A stretch of DNA of 64,000 bases, taken from the NCBI GenBank assembly GCA_003216075.1, contig QCJK01000010.1, forward strand, positions 1 to 64,000, read 5' to 3'. Under the pieces are notes generated by a model. That model worked only from the letters and a program-made list of their open reading frames with translations. It was not told the DNA's origin and did no database searches. Positions 24,663 through 34,180 of the stretch are shown piece after piece (position 1 is the first letter of the stretch; the number at the start of each line of letters is the position of its first letter). Made by a program: the position numbers and the translations under genes. The DNA is from Prochlorococcus sp. AG-409-B05. Lineage in GTDB: Bacteria; Cyanobacteriota; Cyanobacteriia; PCC-6307; Cyanobiaceae.

Positions 24663-25574
24663 TTAGCGTGCACCAAGTTCTGCTGCTAGTTCTCGCTCCA
24701 ACTTTTCATCATGAACTGTGGGTAGGACATTGGACATTTTGGTGCGATGGGTGCTGTAAAAGAGCATGCCTATAAAAACCATTCCTCCAATAATGTTGCC
24801 AATAGTAACTGGCAGGAAATTCCAAAAAATAACCTTAGTGAAGGGCACCCCAGAACCAAGAAGAGGTCCTGCTGTATGCAAAAACATGTTTACAACAATG
24901 TGCTCCATGCCCATTGTTTGAAATGCAGTGATTGGCAACCAACAAGCAAGAAGTTTCCCTGGAACACTTTTGCTTACTAGAGCCATTGTGACTCCAAGAC
25001 ATACGAGCCAGTTAGCAATAACACCTCTTATAAATGCCAGGAAAAGCCCTGTACTCCCTAGAGATTCATACTTGGCAAGAACATTTGTTTGGTTTATAGA
25101 TATAAGTTTTGATGCAACAACGGCCCACCCTTTTCCTCCTTCAGTAGCAGATAAAGGCTCAATAGTTCCTGCGCTTGTCAAACTAATTGAAAGTAAAATC
25201 GCTACAAGCAATGTGCCTAAGAAATTCCCTATCCAGACCCAACACCAATTCCTAAATGTGGCTTTCCACGAGGATTTTCCTGCCCAAGTTGCCATAGGTA
25301 AGAGAGCAAAATTTCCAGTGACTAGCTCCATACCAAAAAGAACTATGCTTGCAAATCCAAACGGGAAGATGACTGAGCCAAGGAAAGGCATTCCAGATTG
25401 AATACCGACTGTTATTGCCAGGCATGTCGCTAAGCCAAGTATTGCTCCAGAGTAAAAACCTCTTACTAGTAAGTTTTTTGTACTTACAGTAGATTTTTTA
25501 CCACCCGCTGCAATCATTCCATCGACTAATTCATTAGGAAGGACATAATCCATTTGTGAGGTGTTCGCATTCAT
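24663..25574 (-). CDS. focA: formate/nitrite transporter (nitrite uptake)
   Basis: 303 residues with six hydrophobic helices and the FNT signature elements: GFYSGAILGLATCLAITVG, FPFGFASIVLFGMELVTGNF (the family motif after helix 2) and NWLVCLGVTMAL. FNT pentamers pass formate or nitrite across the inner membrane. Lying between nirA and a HEAT-like gene, it almost surely carries nitrite. The name nirC or fnt may also be used. ATG at 25574 follows an AT-rich gap containing a 47-residue gene. Confidence 0.9.
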   Translation of the reverse strand: MNANTSQMDYVLPNELVDGMIAAGGKKSTVSTKNLLVRGFYSGAILGLATCLAITVGIQSGMPFLGSVIFPFGFASIVLFGMELVTGNFALLPMATWAGKSSWKATFRNWCWVWIGNFLGTLLVAILLSISLTSAGTIEPLSATEGGKGWAVVASKLISINQTNVLAKYESLGSTGLFLAFIRGVIANWLVCLGVTMALVSKSVPGKLLACWLPITAFQTMGMEHIVVNMFLHTAGPLLGSGVPFTKVIFWNFLPVTIGNIIGGMVFIGMLFYSTHRTKMSNVLPTVHDEKLERELAAELGAR

Positions 25575-25627
25575 GTTAGGAAAACCAATTGTGTTGGAGA
25601 TGTTTTTTTATTAATTAATTGATTTAA

Positions 25628-25771
25628 TTATTTGCTAATGCGATTCATTAGTCTTGAAAAAGGATCTTGACTTCCACCTTTACGATTAATTAGTGGACGC
25701 TCACTTCCAAACTCACTTAGCCAATTAACAATGCGACTAAAGAAATCAGTGGAATTAGATTTAAATTGCAT
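25628..25771 (-). CDS. 47-residue protein between nirA and focA
   Basis: ATG at 25771; product MQFKSNSTDFFSRIVNWLSE, then FGSERPLINRKGGSQDPF and SRLMNRISK. An amphipathic N-terminal helix precedes a basic tail. It lies within the nirA-focA transcript, 40 bases after nirA, so it might help the transporter or reductase. No homology is known to me. Confidence 0.55.
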   Translation of the reverse strand: MQFKSNSTDFFSRIVNWLSEFGSERPLINRKGGSQDPFSRLMNRISK

Positions 25772-25811
25772 GGAGTAATTAAAAAAATGATTGTGTTTTT
25801 GTAAAAGCAGC

Positions 25812-27416
25812 TTATGGGGATAGACTGCTTTTACCTAACTTTTGAATCCAATCGATAATTTGCTTAAAAAGAATGAATTGCTTAGGGGAATTCTTTACCT
25901 TCGGGATTGCAGAGTAATTATCAATCAATAATTCCTTTAATAGACTCTTTAATTCTGCAGTAGGAACTGATTTATGTCTTAACTTTCCTATCTTTTGATT
26001 TGGACCTTGTTCACCTCCAATGGATATGTCATAAGCCTCAATCATTTCCCCATCACTATTTCTAGCTTTTGTCCCGGTTAGGCCTATTGCTCCCATATAG
26101 GCTTGACCACAACTATTTGGACATCCTGTCCAGTGAATCTTTACCTCTTCTGGTAAATCAAGTTCCGAGTCAAGCTCTTTAGATATCTTTTGAGCCTGAT
26201 CTTTAGTATTAGTCAAAGCAAAACTGCAGTAAGTGTTTCCTGTACATGAGACAGTGCCTGCTGCAATTGTCTTTGGGCTCAGAGGAAATCTCTTTAATAA
26301 AGGGTCAGCTTTAAATCTATCAATTTTCTTGTCCGGGATATTAATTATGATCACATTTTGATCTTCAGTCAGACGAACTTCACTGCTCCCATATGTTGTA
26401 CTTATGCCGGCTAAATCTTGAATTTCCTCTGCTGTAAGTCGACCTACTGGAATATGTATGCCTGCATAGCTAAGGCCTATCTGCTTTTGAGGGTGTATGC
26501 CAAAGAATGAACGTGGTTTTTGTGCAAATACAGACCCAGGATCTGGAAGAAGTGTTCCAAATTTCTCTTGAACTAGACTCCTGAAATGATCTAAACCAAC
26601 TTTATTCAAATAGAACCTAAACCTACCTTTAGGACGTTGAAAACGTTCTCCATCATCACGCCAAATAGATATAACTACTTGTGTGAAATGACAGATTTCA
26701 TTTGATTTAATCCATGCATTAAGAGGGATAGCATAGTCATTTAATTGAGAAGAAAGAATCCCTCCAACCCAAACACTAAAACCAAGCTCACCTTCGTTTA
26801 TGGTTGGGTGGAAAATAATGTCATTATGCAAAAGAAAGTTGTCATATGACCCTGCCACTGCAGTGTTCCATTTTCTTGGTAAATTGGAGAATTCAGAATT
26901 TCCTTCTCCATTCTTAGTTAAGAAATTATCCAGTTCCAAAGTATACGGTCTGGTATCTATGATTTCCTTTGGATCGATTCCTGCTAATGGATTACCTGTG
27001 ACATTTCTTGGGTTGTCAAACCCTGATTGGATGGTTTCTATGTCAACATCTTTTAGACGTTTTAGAATTTCAGGTAGGTCACTAATAAGAATTCCACGGA
27101 GTTGGAGGTTTTGTCGTGTAGTGATGTCGCAACTCCCATCTTCTGCATAACGAGCAACAATAGATGCAATTACAGTTAATTGATGTGCATTTAGTATCCC
27201 ATTAGGTACTCGTAAACGGAGCATAAATTTTCCTGGTGTCTTAGGTCGCCAGAACATTCCATACCATTTCAAGCGAAGTTCTAAGTCGGTTTTGTCCATT
27301 TTCTCCCAACCAAGTTGGGCAAAATCTTCTATCTGACTACCTATTAGAAGTCCATCTTTCATGGCCTTATTCTTTTCTATTTTATTTAATTTCTTTCCTT
27401 CTAAATAAGATTTCAT
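25812..27416 (-). CDS. nirA: ferredoxin-nitrite reductase
   Basis: 534 residues. Two siroheme/4Fe-4S halves: LRLRVPNGILN and TTRQNLQLRGI in the first, and the four iron-sulfur Cys (Cys391, Cys397, Cys432, Cys436 in CTGNTYC and CPNSCG) in the second. The enzyme reduces nitrite to ammonium with six electrons from ferredoxin. Sulfite reductase is similar, but linkage with focA and upstream NtcA-type sites point to nitrite. A nirA presence with no nitrate transport or narB in view fits nitrite-only assimilation. Confidence 0.93.
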   Translation of the reverse strand: MKSYLEGKKLNKIEKNKAMKDGLLIGSQIEDFAQLGWEKMDKTDLELRLKWYGMFWRPKTPGKFMLRLRVPNGILNAHQLTVIASIVARYAEDGSCDITTRQNLQLRGILISDLPEILKRLKDVDIETIQSGFDNPRNVTGNPLAGIDPKEIIDTRPYTLELDNFLTKNGEGNSEFSNLPRKWNTAVAGSYDNFLLHNDIIFHPTINEGELGFSVWVGGILSSQLNDYAIPLNAWIKSNEICHFTQVVISIWRDDGERFQRPKGRFRFYLNKVGLDHFRSLVQEKFGTLLPDPGSVFAQKPRSFFGIHPQKQIGLSYAGIHIPVGRLTAEEIQDLAGISTTYGSSEVRLTEDQNVIIINIPDKKIDRFKADPLLKRFPLSPKTIAAGTVSCTGNTYCSFALTNTKDQAQKISKELDSELDLPEEVKIHWTGCPNSCGQAYMGAIGLTGTKARNSDGEMIEAYDISIGGEQGPNQKIGKLRHKSVPTAELKSLLKELLIDNYSAIPKVKNSPKQFILFKQIIDWIQKLGKSSLSP

Positions 27417-27617
27417 GGTTGGATGTGTAACTTTACTGACTTGTTTACAGGAAAAAGAATAATGAATTTAGGAATACGTCAGTGATTTGAGTTTTGGATT
27501 ACTAGATTTTGAATCATTGAATTAGTGGTGAACTTCTTTCCTTATTAATGCATCTAGGGCTCCAGTCTAGGTGTATCAGATTAAACCAAAATTGAAATTT
27601 GTTGAATTTAGAATTTA

Positions 27618-27631
27618 GTATATATAGATAC
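27618..27631. promoter_or_regulatory. NtcA-type palindrome, proximal
   Basis: GTA-N8-TAC is exact (GTATATATAGATAC), about 200 bases before the nirA start. NtcA activates nitrogen genes through this consensus. No perfect TAN3T box at the usual distance towards nirA was found, so activity is uncertain. Confidence 0.55.
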
Positions 27632-27724
27632 ATCATTATTCCTGTTTTTAAGAATTACCATCGATTGACCGATCTACTCCATGGCTAATTACTCTTTTGA
27701 GCTAAGGCCAGTGGCTTGTATTTA

Positions 27725-27738
27725 GTATATATAGATAC
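27725..27738. promoter_or_regulatory. NtcA-type palindrome, distal
   Basis: The same 14 bases, and flanking TTTA, recur 107 bases further upstream. A TAGCT element lies about 21 bases past it in the nirA direction, close to the expected -10 position. Confidence 0.5.
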
Positions 27739-27792
27739 TTATGAAATTGTTTTTGAGCTATATTTGTTTCTATGAAAAGGTAAGCTAAAAGT

Positions 27793-27987
27793 TTAGTATT
27801 GACGACCTATTTCCCCAAGCCAGCGTACTGAGCCTTCACGCAGCATCTTCCAAACCTTCTTCATTGCAGCAAGATCTCGTTCTAGTTCATTATGGAGATC
27901 ATTGGTGTGCCTTCGGACCTTCATTTGTTTTAATGGCCTAGCTTTTAGTCTTCTTGTTGCTTGTGATCTATAGAACCGGCTGACCAT
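27793..27987 (-). CDS. 64-residue basic protein
   Basis: Starts MVSRFYRSQATRRLKARPLK; Arg and Lys make up nearly a third of the first 30 residues, and NELERDLAAMKKVWKMLREG forms a helix. The ATG at 27987 has an A-rich leader. It could bind nucleic acid. It sits upstream of nirA on the same strand, outside its promoter region. No known family. Confidence 0.55.
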   Translation of the reverse strand: MVSRFYRSQATRRLKARPLKQMKVRRHTNDLHNELERDLAAMKKVWKMLREGSVRWLGEIGRQY

Positions 27988-28175
27988 TTAAAGACCTTTT
28001 CTTTAAAACAAACTACAAAACTATTACAGCAGAAACCCGTATCATTCATATGTTGCAGTTGCTACAAAAAATGATGTTCAAATAAAATATACCCTCAATG
28101 ACTCCAACTATAAGTCTTTATTGTTGAGCTAATCAATACCATTGACTTGCATTTATTTTGATTGGGCTGGTAAGC

Positions 28176-28391
28176 TTACTTGAGAAAATAATTCAAATCA
28201 GCCTCCAACATGCTTTGATTATCTTCATGTGAGTAGCAGCTATATATAAGATTGATAATACGTTTTGGATCTATTTTAAGAGCTGCTACCTCATTCCATA
28301 GTTTGCGACTAAGTTCATCATTTCCACAATTCAATTGTGCATCAATAAGTTCCCTGGCTAGTGAGAAGATCTTTTTATTGTTCATGGGCAT
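28176..28391 (-). CDS. 71-residue helical protein
   Basis: MPMNNKKIFSLARELIDAQL, NCGNDELSRKLWNEVAALKI, and NLIYSCYSHEDNQ; all-helical with three Cys (two may be close). Starts at 28391 or 28385. Unknown family; the even amphipathic pattern supports coding. Confidence 0.5.
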   Translation of the reverse strand: MPMNNKKIFSLARELIDAQLNCGNDELSRKLWNEVAALKIDPKRIINLIYSCYSHEDNQSMLEADLNYFLK

Positions 28392-28666
28392 ATATGTTTT
28401 TCTATAAGAATTTTTAGCCAAGTATTTAATGCCACGATATCTTAAACAAGTACTCAAGAGGGATGATTTGAGATATGAAAGCAAAAGGTGGATAGTAGTT
28501 TCTCGCGCTGGTGGTTTTGTTTTTTCGGAGCTCTTTAGTTGAAACTCTGTTTTCTAGGAAAACCGCAATTCTCTGTCCTGGCAGAAAATTAACTGTACCT
28601 AGAGGGATTGTAAGTAAAAACCCCTATGAGGTATAACTGCGTTTGGTTTTGGTTTTGGTTTTGGCA

Positions 28667-28960
28667 ATGCAATCTCAAGGTGGCTTCTCAGGAATTGGTT
28701 TTCTGGAAGGGATAAAACACTTTTCTGCAAGTAAATGGACAAGCCTTACTGATCGCCAAAAAAAATATGCCAAAAAGGCATGGAGAGTTATGACTTATAA
28801 ATGGAGATGGCAAATCGCTATGAATGTTCCATACCTTGGGATTTTTATTTTGGATAAAACTGTCCCTTCTGTTCATCAATTTGATATGGCTTTATTGTCT
28901 AAGATCACGTCTACTATTCCAATACCGGCTTTTATCTCTTCATGGATAGGACTTGCTTAA
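28667..28960 (+). CDS. 97-residue hypothetical protein
   Basis: MQSQGGFSGIGFLEGIKHFS, a basic Trp-rich stretch (KKAWRVMTYKWRWQIAMNVP) and a hydrophobic end. The ATG at 28667 follows a TTTTGG tandem run (28643-28664), which could also be read in frame from a GTG, giving a Val-Leu-rich extension that is unlikely to be real. Unknown function; possibly membrane-peripheral. Confidence 0.55.
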   Translation: MQSQGGFSGIGFLEGIKHFSASKWTSLTDRQKKYAKKAWRVMTYKWRWQIAMNVPYLGIFILDKTVPSVHQFDMALLSKITSTIPIPAFISSWIGLA

Positions 28961-29019
28961 GTATGCAAGCCACAGTTTAAATACCATTTTGTTAATACTT
29001 TAGTAGAGATTTCACCTTC

Positions 29020-29889
29020 TTAAACCAATGCTATTGCCACACCTGAAAAAGTAGTTATAGCTAAGAAAATACTTCTCCAAGTTATTTGTTCCCCTTCTGC
29101 TTTGGAGAAAATGAGTGAAATTACTGGAGAAATGCTTAAGATGGTCCATCCTAGTCCGATAGGTAGTACTTGAAAAACAGTTTGTTGTAATGAAATCCCT
29201 ATATTTGTTCCTAATATGGTTGCGCTGAGGATTTTGAACTTGTTTTCGATAGGTATTTGATGAGATATATCCTTTAAGTTGACTTGTGCAAATGGGAGCA
29301 AAAATAATAGTGCACCTAAAAGTCTTATTTCTGTTGTTTGTAAAGGCGATAAATTAGAGTTTATTAAAACTACTCTTGATAATATAGCCGCCACAACAGC
29401 ACATGAAACTGATGATAGTGCATAAATAACTCCAGTCGGATTAGTCTTGACCCTTTTGGCTTGGCTTTTTGGCTTTTTTTCTGCTTTTCTTATAATCCCA
29501 ATTAAAGATAATGTAACTATAGAAGTGCCTATCCAGGCTTTTATTGGAATATCTTCATTCAACAAAGATACACTCAGAATATTTGCTAAGACTGGAGATA
29601 ATGCTTCAATTGATAAGGTTTTTCTAGGGCCTATCCTTTTCAGTGCATTTATATATAGACTATCGCCTATTGAGATTCCAAGTAGACCACTTGCAAAAAG
29701 GATTGATATTTCTTTTAAATGTGTGAGCCAGTTAAATGAAACTAGTATTGGGGAGAAAATAATTAGTGCTATTAGATTTTTTATGAAGTTCAATTTGATG
29801 GCAGAGATCTTTTTTGACTGGTCTCGCCATAAGAAACAAGCATATGTCCAGGAGAAGGCAGCTCCTATTCCTGCAATTATTCCTAGCAT
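29020..29889 (-). CDS. EamA/DMT-superfamily exporter
   Basis: 289 residues with about ten hydrophobic helices in two EamA repeats: ASGLLGISIGDSLYINAL closes the first and ILGTNIGISLQQTVFQVLP the second. The linker between helices 5 and 6 is basic (RKAEKKPKSQAKRVK). Such carriers export metabolites or amino acids in the inner membrane; the substrate cannot be told. A 133-residue gene lies 21 bases upstream on the same strand. Confidence 0.85.
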   Translation of the reverse strand: MLGIIAGIGAAFSWTYACFLWRDQSKKISAIKLNFIKNLIALIIFSPILVSFNWLTHLKEISILFASGLLGISIGDSLYINALKRIGPRKTLSIEALSPVLANILSVSLLNEDIPIKAWIGTSIVTLSLIGIIRKAEKKPKSQAKRVKTNPTGVIYALSSVSCAVVAAILSRVVLINSNLSPLQTTEIRLLGALLFLLPFAQVNLKDISHQIPIENKFKILSATILGTNIGISLQQTVFQVLPIGLGWTILSISPVISLIFSKAEGEQITWRSIFLAITTFSGVAIALV

Positions 29890-29910
29890 TGTTTATTTTG
29901 ATCAATGCGA

Positions 29911-30312
29911 TTAATCAAGGCCGGTTGTTTCTTCTTTTTGTGTAAGGAAAATAATTCCAGAATTCCTCACTTTATATCCTAGTCGAGAATTCCTTGAGAA
30001 ATCAGTGCTCAAAATTGATTTGAGAGCAGAAGTGAAATCGAGGTAAGTTTTTGTTTTGGCTGAGATCTTAGATATATGATCAATCTGCTTGTCCGATTGG
30101 CTTTTATTAGCTATTAGTTTATTTAAGTCATGGCAGGACTCTCGACGAAATTTAGAGTAAAAACGCGATTTCCAGCTTGCTGAGATGTTGGTAATTATCT
30201 CTCGCTTCCTTCCATTTATGGAAAGCCTTACTTTTTTGTTCCGCAGTACTTTGGGATAGCGCACTCTTCTATAGGGAGGACTGCTTATAGAAAGCCTATA
30301 GAAACTACGCAT
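29911..30312 (-). CDS. 133-residue basic hypothetical protein
   Basis: Very rich in Arg, Lys and Ser (for example RVRYPKVLRNKKVRLSING, KSRFYSKFRRESCHD). No signal peptide or membrane helix. It would be first in a transcript with the DMT exporter. The composition is unusual, so a non-coding origin cannot be excluded. Confidence 0.4.
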   Translation of the reverse strand: MRSFYRLSISSPPYRRVRYPKVLRNKKVRLSINGRKREIITNISASWKSRFYSKFRRESCHDLNKLIANKSQSDKQIDHISKISAKTKTYLDFTSALKSILSTDFSRNSRLGYKVRNSGIIFLTQKEETTGLD

Positions 30313-30423
30313 AGACTAAACCGACTCTTTTACAACCCGCTTCGCTTAAATGGTGGAGGTTGGTCTCAGGTGACTAAAAGAGAAAAAACAACCCTTTAAA
30401 TAGTGATTTTGCTTATCAAAGAT

Positions 30424-30726
30424 ATGAGTCACACCATAAGTAGTGTGTATCTAAAGATGACAAACTTCTTGACAGTTACTAATCTCAGTGAGGCCGGGCG
30501 ATGGGGATTGTTGGGTCTTGCAGTTTCAGACAAGCCTCCGTTCTCTATTGGGGGCTTTTTAATTGCCTTGTTTAGAAATGTTGATAGTCATCCCAAGCAA
30601 CTCATTAAGCTTCAAAAAAGAAAACTTCGAAGACGAATGATTTCAAATATAAATAAGTTCTATTTATTTATTTTCATTCTTGCGACTTGGTTGCTAGTGA
30701 GAAGAAACAAAACTATCAGCGGCTAA
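30424..30726 (+). CDS. 100-residue protein with C-terminal membrane helix
   Basis: From ATG 30424 (another at 30457): FLTVTNLSEAGRWGLLGLAV, SDKPPFSIGGFLIALFRNV, a basic KLQKRKLRRRM segment and NKFYLFIFILATWLLVRRNK as one membrane helix with basic end. Unknown family. Confidence 0.45.
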   Translation: MSHTISSVYLKMTNFLTVTNLSEAGRWGLLGLAVSDKPPFSIGGFLIALFRNVDSHPKQLIKLQKRKLRRRMISNINKFYLFIFILATWLLVRRNKTISG

Positions 30727-30836
30727 TGACAAGATTAGATTTTTTAGAGTGATAATCAATAAGAGACCGATACTGATCTCAGCTATAGGATCATGTCCAA
30801 GCAGGTCAAAATTATAGAAGCAAAGGAATCAGCCTC

Positions 30837-32540
30837 ATGTCAGCCACCTCCAGGGCGTTCGAATCGAAGACAATGAAAACTTTCACTGAGTTTTCACAAC
30901 AGGTTGATTATTCACTCATGGATTCGCTTCAAGTGGACCCTCAGGCGACTACTGATGGCCACGATTATCATCCTCGTCAAGTCTTTTCTGGCCATTACGT
31001 ACCAGTTACTCCCACTGCAATTCCATCGCCGGAATACATATCGCACAGCAAAACTTTGTTTGACGAACTTGGTTTGAGTCATGATCTAGCTCTCGACGAA
31101 CAATTTCGCCGTCTGTTCTCAGGTGATATCAGCGTTGCTCAGGAGCCAATGCGTCCGATTGGGTGGGCAACTGGCTATGCATTGTCGATCTATGGTAGTG
31201 AATACATACAGCAATGTCCCTTTGGAACCGGGAACGGTTATGGCGATGGCCGAGCAATTTCTGTTTTCGAAGGTCTTTTCAATGGAAAACGTTGGGAGAT
31301 GCAACTGAAAGGCGGAGGACCGACGCCATACTGTCGTGGTGCCGATGGTCGCGCCGTGCTCCGTTCCAGCGTGCGAGAATTTTTGGTACAGGATTTCATG
31401 CAGGCTCTTGGAGTCCCGACTTCACGTTCTCTTACGCTGTATGTATCCCGATCTGAAACAGTTAGCAGGCCTTGGTATGCCCAGAACTCCAGGTCCATCG
31501 ATCCCGATATTCTGGTGGACAACCCTGTTGCGATTACAACGCGCGCCGCACCGTCTTTTCTTCGTGTAGGCCAGCTTGAGCTGTTTGCCCGTCGCGCACG
31601 ATGTAATGCCCATCAAGGTGCTTTGAATGAGCTGCAGATGATCGTGAAGCACCTGATCGAAAGGAACTACAAACAGGTGATCGATCCGAGTCTTACTTTT
31701 ACCGATCAAGTGCTCGAGCTGGCCCATTTATTTCGCGGACGGCTCATATCACTTGTAGCCAACTGGATGCGAGTTGGCTATTGCCAGGGGAATTTCAATA
31801 GTGATAACTGCTCCGCTGGGGGCTTCACCCTTGACTATGGCCCCTTCGGATTTTGTGAATTGTTTGATCCCAGGTTTCAACCCTGGACAGGAGGGGGCGA
31901 TCATTTTTCATTTTTCAACCAACCGGTTGCGGCCGAAGCCAATTATCAGATGTTCTGGGCATCCATTCGACCTCTGCTTAACGACAACACAGAGGCACTG
32001 ACAAGGCTTGATCAGATCCGAGACGACTTCGCTGACGCTATGCGTAAAGAGATCGAAGTCATGTGGGCAAAGAAGCTCGGCTTGCTCAGTTATGACGCAA
32101 CTCTGGTCAACGAATTGCTGCAGCTCATGGCTCTTTCCAAAGTGGACTACACGATCTTTTTCCGAAAGCTGTCATACATTCCAGATCAAATTTTGCCCTT
32201 AAAAGAGAGCTTCTATTTGCCCAGTTCTGAGCAGGTATATGCCCAGTGGAGGAGCTGGCTGCAACGGTGGCGGGATCGTATTGCTAGCTGCGGTGACCTC
32301 AAAGTGATATCCGCATCGATGAAACGTGTTAACCCCAAATACACCTGGCGAGAATGGCTGATAGCACCCGCTTATAAGAAAGCTGAGCAAGGTGATTACA
32401 GTCTCATCAAGGAGCTGCAGGTTGTGTTCAGTAACCCCTACGACGAGCAATCATCGCATGTGAGTACAAATTTTGATCGTTTAAAGCCCAAGAAATTTTT
32501 CAACGCTGGGGGTATATCCCATTACAGCTGTTCGTCTTGA
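30837..32540 (+). CDS. selO: SelO/YdiU-family protein adenylyltransferase
   Basis: 567 residues of the pseudokinase-fold AMPylase family UPF0061. Seen: [20 protein letters not shown] with the ATP-binding Lys, [24 protein letters not shown]-like middle, and the inverted active site [20 protein letters not shown] with the metal-binding DYG. SelO moves AMP to protein Ser/Thr/Tyr in redox stress. The gene is visibly richer in G+C than its surroundings (39 of 60 bases in 31321-31380 by count), pointing to acquisition from another lineage. A C-terminal Cys-Ser-Ser end replaces the selenocysteine region of eukaryotic SelO. Monocistronic. Confidence 0.88.
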   Translation: MSATSRAFESKTMKTFTEFSQQVDYSLMDSLQVDPQATTDGHDYHPRQVFSGHYVPVTPTAIPSPEYISHSKTLFDELGLSHDLALDEQFRRLFSGDISVAQEPMRPIGWATGYALSIYGSEYIQQCPFGTGNGYGDGRAISVFEGLFNGKRWEMQLKGGGPTPYCRGADGRAVLRSSVREFLVQDFMQALGVPTSRSLTLYVSRSETVSRPWYAQNSRSIDPDILVDNPVAITTRAAPSFLRVGQLELFARRARCNAHQGALNELQMIVKHLIERNYKQVIDPSLTFTDQVLELAHLFRGRLISLVANWMRVGYCQGNFNSDNCSAGGFTLDYGPFGFCELFDPRFQPWTGGGDHFSFFNQPVAAEANYQMFWASIRPLLNDNTEALTRLDQIRDDFADAMRKEIEVMWAKKLGLLSYDATLVNELLQLMALSKVDYTIFFRKLSYIPDQILPLKESFYLPSSEQVYAQWRSWLQRWRDRIASCGDLKVISASMKRVNPKYTWREWLIAPAYKKAEQGDYSLIKELQVVFSNPYDEQSSHVSTNFDRLKPKKFFNAGGISHYSCSS

Positions 32541-32798
32541 CAGTACAAACCCTCTTGGCAGTCAATTCATATAACCAACCTTCCAGATTCATTAGTTGAT
32601 GCTTCATTTGAACTATGAATAAGTCATTAAGTTCCAATGATTGAAGATTAAACTAATCTTTCAAGAATAAGGGCATACTTCTGAGCTGATAATAATCATT
32701 GTTTTGATAAATAGGTATTGATTGCACTGCTATGTGCTGAGGAAAGAACTATAAGTATAGAAACTAAAAGAAGTTAATTAGCGCAGTTTATTCGTTGT

Positions 32799-32960
32799 CT
32801 ATTTTCTTTCTCTGCCATCAATTCTGTCTATATAAGCTAATGATTTTTTGACGTACTCCATCCTTTTTTCAGTGGCACGAAGAGTGCGTGTTAATTCAAA
32901 CCTGCGAATACGACGCCAGAGCCGCATAACAGAATCAGGAACAGGTTTATTAAGAGGCAT
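32799..32960 (-). CDS. 53-residue basic helical protein
   Basis: ATG at 32960; MPLNKPVPDSVMRLWRRIRR, then ELTRTLRATEKRMEYVKKSL, ending DGRERK. Strongly basic amphipathic helix. One of three small minus-strand genes in a row (33243, 33135, 32960), probably one transcript. Confidence 0.55.
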   Translation of the reverse strand: MPLNKPVPDSVMRLWRRIRRFELTRTLRATEKRMEYVKKSLAYIDRIDGRERK

Positions 32961-32979
32961 TCCTGAAATCTACTCCATA

Positions 32980-33135
32980 TTAGACTTCTTGTAATGATCT
33001 TGTCTTCTGAGGCGAATCAGGTACGCATTCCATGGGATAAGAGATCACATTTTTTGTTGTAATACCTGCAGCGGCTGCTATCAATACAATTCCTAATAAC
33101 CATCTTTTTCTAGAATTTGATAAGAAGCTGGGCAT
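32980..33135 (-). CDS. 51-residue single-pass protein
   Basis: ATG at 33135; MPSFLSNSRKRW, helix LLGIVLIAAAAGITT, then KNVISYPMECVPDSPQKTRS. Basic head before the helix predicts N-in topology with a Cys-containing tail outside. Confidence 0.5.
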   Translation of the reverse strand: MPSFLSNSRKRWLLGIVLIAAAAGITTKNVISYPMECVPDSPQKTRSLQEV

Positions 33136-33141
33136 TACTAA

Positions 33142-33243
33142 CTAGTCCTCTTTTTCTTTGGTGATTCTGACATTCAAACCGATGTAAAGGAGTATGCCTC
33201 CCAGGAGAGGGGTCCATAGATGCCAGTTATTGAGATCAGCCAT
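33142..33243 (-). CDS. 33-residue membrane micro-protein
   Basis: ATG at 33243; MADLNNWHLWTPLLGGILLY then IGLNVRITKEKED. Trp-rich interface, one helix, charged tail: the usual plan of very small thylakoid subunits. It stops six bases before the 51-residue gene begins. Confidence 0.5.
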   Translation of the reverse strand: MADLNNWHLWTPLLGGILLYIGLNVRITKEKED

Positions 33244-33526
33244 TATTTGGCTACCATGAACAAAATCGTCATTACATCTATAGAATTCCCTATCTTATTC
33301 CTTTAGGCTTTTTCGTGTCAAAGTCAAGAGGAAGTATGACTTTTTACTATTTAAGATGTATGGATGGCTAAATAAAGGTTTGAAAGTTTTCTTTAATAAA
33401 ATATTTTAACTGGCTTCACTAACAAATTTTATCTAACATTAAAAGAGAATATTTTTGATTACAAATATAGGTATGTCAGGACTTTTGAGGTATTCTTATC
33501 GCCTCCAGAGACCATTATAGATAAAA

Positions 33527-33557
33527 AATAATGGGATCTTTGATGGATCCCATTATT
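33527..33557. terminator. hairpin terminator for the hli genes
   Basis: AATAATGGGATC (33527-33538) pairs fully with GATCCCATTATT (33546-33557). Flanked by A and T runs, it can act in both directions. Confidence 0.75.
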
Positions 33558-33597
33558 TAATTATTCTAAATATTTGAAACAATTGAATTGCAAAACT

Positions 33598-33705
33598 TTA
33601 AAAAATACCAGGAATGATTTGACCGGAGAATGTGTATGTTCCAAGAGCAGCAAAGATGCCAATCATGGCCCAACGTCCATTAATCAATTCTGCGTTTTCG
33701 TTCAT
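33598..33705 (-). CDS. hli: high-light-inducible protein, 35 residues
   Basis: ATG at 33705; MNENAELINGRWAMIGIFAA then LGTYTFSGQIIPGIF. It has the chlorophyll-binding ELINGRWAMIG motif of the one-helix Hli family with Glu and Asn ligands. These proteins bind pigments in the thylakoid during stress and protect photosystems. It follows a second hli gene by 23 bases, so both are likely from one transcript. This is near the minimal length for the family. Confidence 0.9.
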   Translation of the reverse strand: MNENAELINGRWAMIGIFAALGTYTFSGQIIPGIF

Positions 33706-33728
33706 TTTTAAAGGTATAGTGTTTCTTG

Positions 33729-33869
33729 CTAAACAATTCCAGGAATGATTTGACCTGTTGATACATAGGCACCAACTAAAGCCCAAAATCCCATCATTGC
33801 TGCCCATCCATTAATGCGCTCAGCAAGACGAGGTGTCGTAATAGCGTTGAGTTGCGGAGAATTTCCCAT
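33729..33869 (-). CDS. hli: high-light-inducible protein, 46 residues
   Basis: ATG at 33869; MGNSPQLNAITTPRLAERIN then GWAAMMGFWALVGAYVSTGQ and IIPGIV. ERINGWAAMMGFWAL is a variant of the family motif in which R is replaced by A. The GQIIPGI end is identical to that of the neighbouring hli gene, suggesting tandem duplication. Confidence 0.9.
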   Translation of the reverse strand: MGNSPQLNAITTPRLAERINGWAAMMGFWALVGAYVSTGQIIPGIV

Positions 33870-34180
33870 TGATAGTAGATAAAGAAGTAAAAGGAGCCCA
33901 GGACTGAGCTGTTAAGAACTATAACAAATATATTACGGATTATGAAGGTTCGGCTTGCCGTATGAGTCCTGGTTTAATTAATTGACTAAACAAAAGTATT
34001 GCAGTACAGTCAAAGATCTTCCTTTTTATTTTTAGTATTTGACCTAAACTCAACCATTTGATATGCATTCAGATGCTTCAAAAGCTCAGAAAAATATTTT
34101 CATGGTCTAAGCTTGGCTTCTTAAGGATAAATTAAAGAATTCTATTGTATGTATTGAGTATTAGAGGATTGATGGATTGA

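Noticed and set aside
31119-32450. Several frames inside selO on both strands
   Set aside because: By-products of its G+C-rich codons; selO motifs run through the whole main frame.
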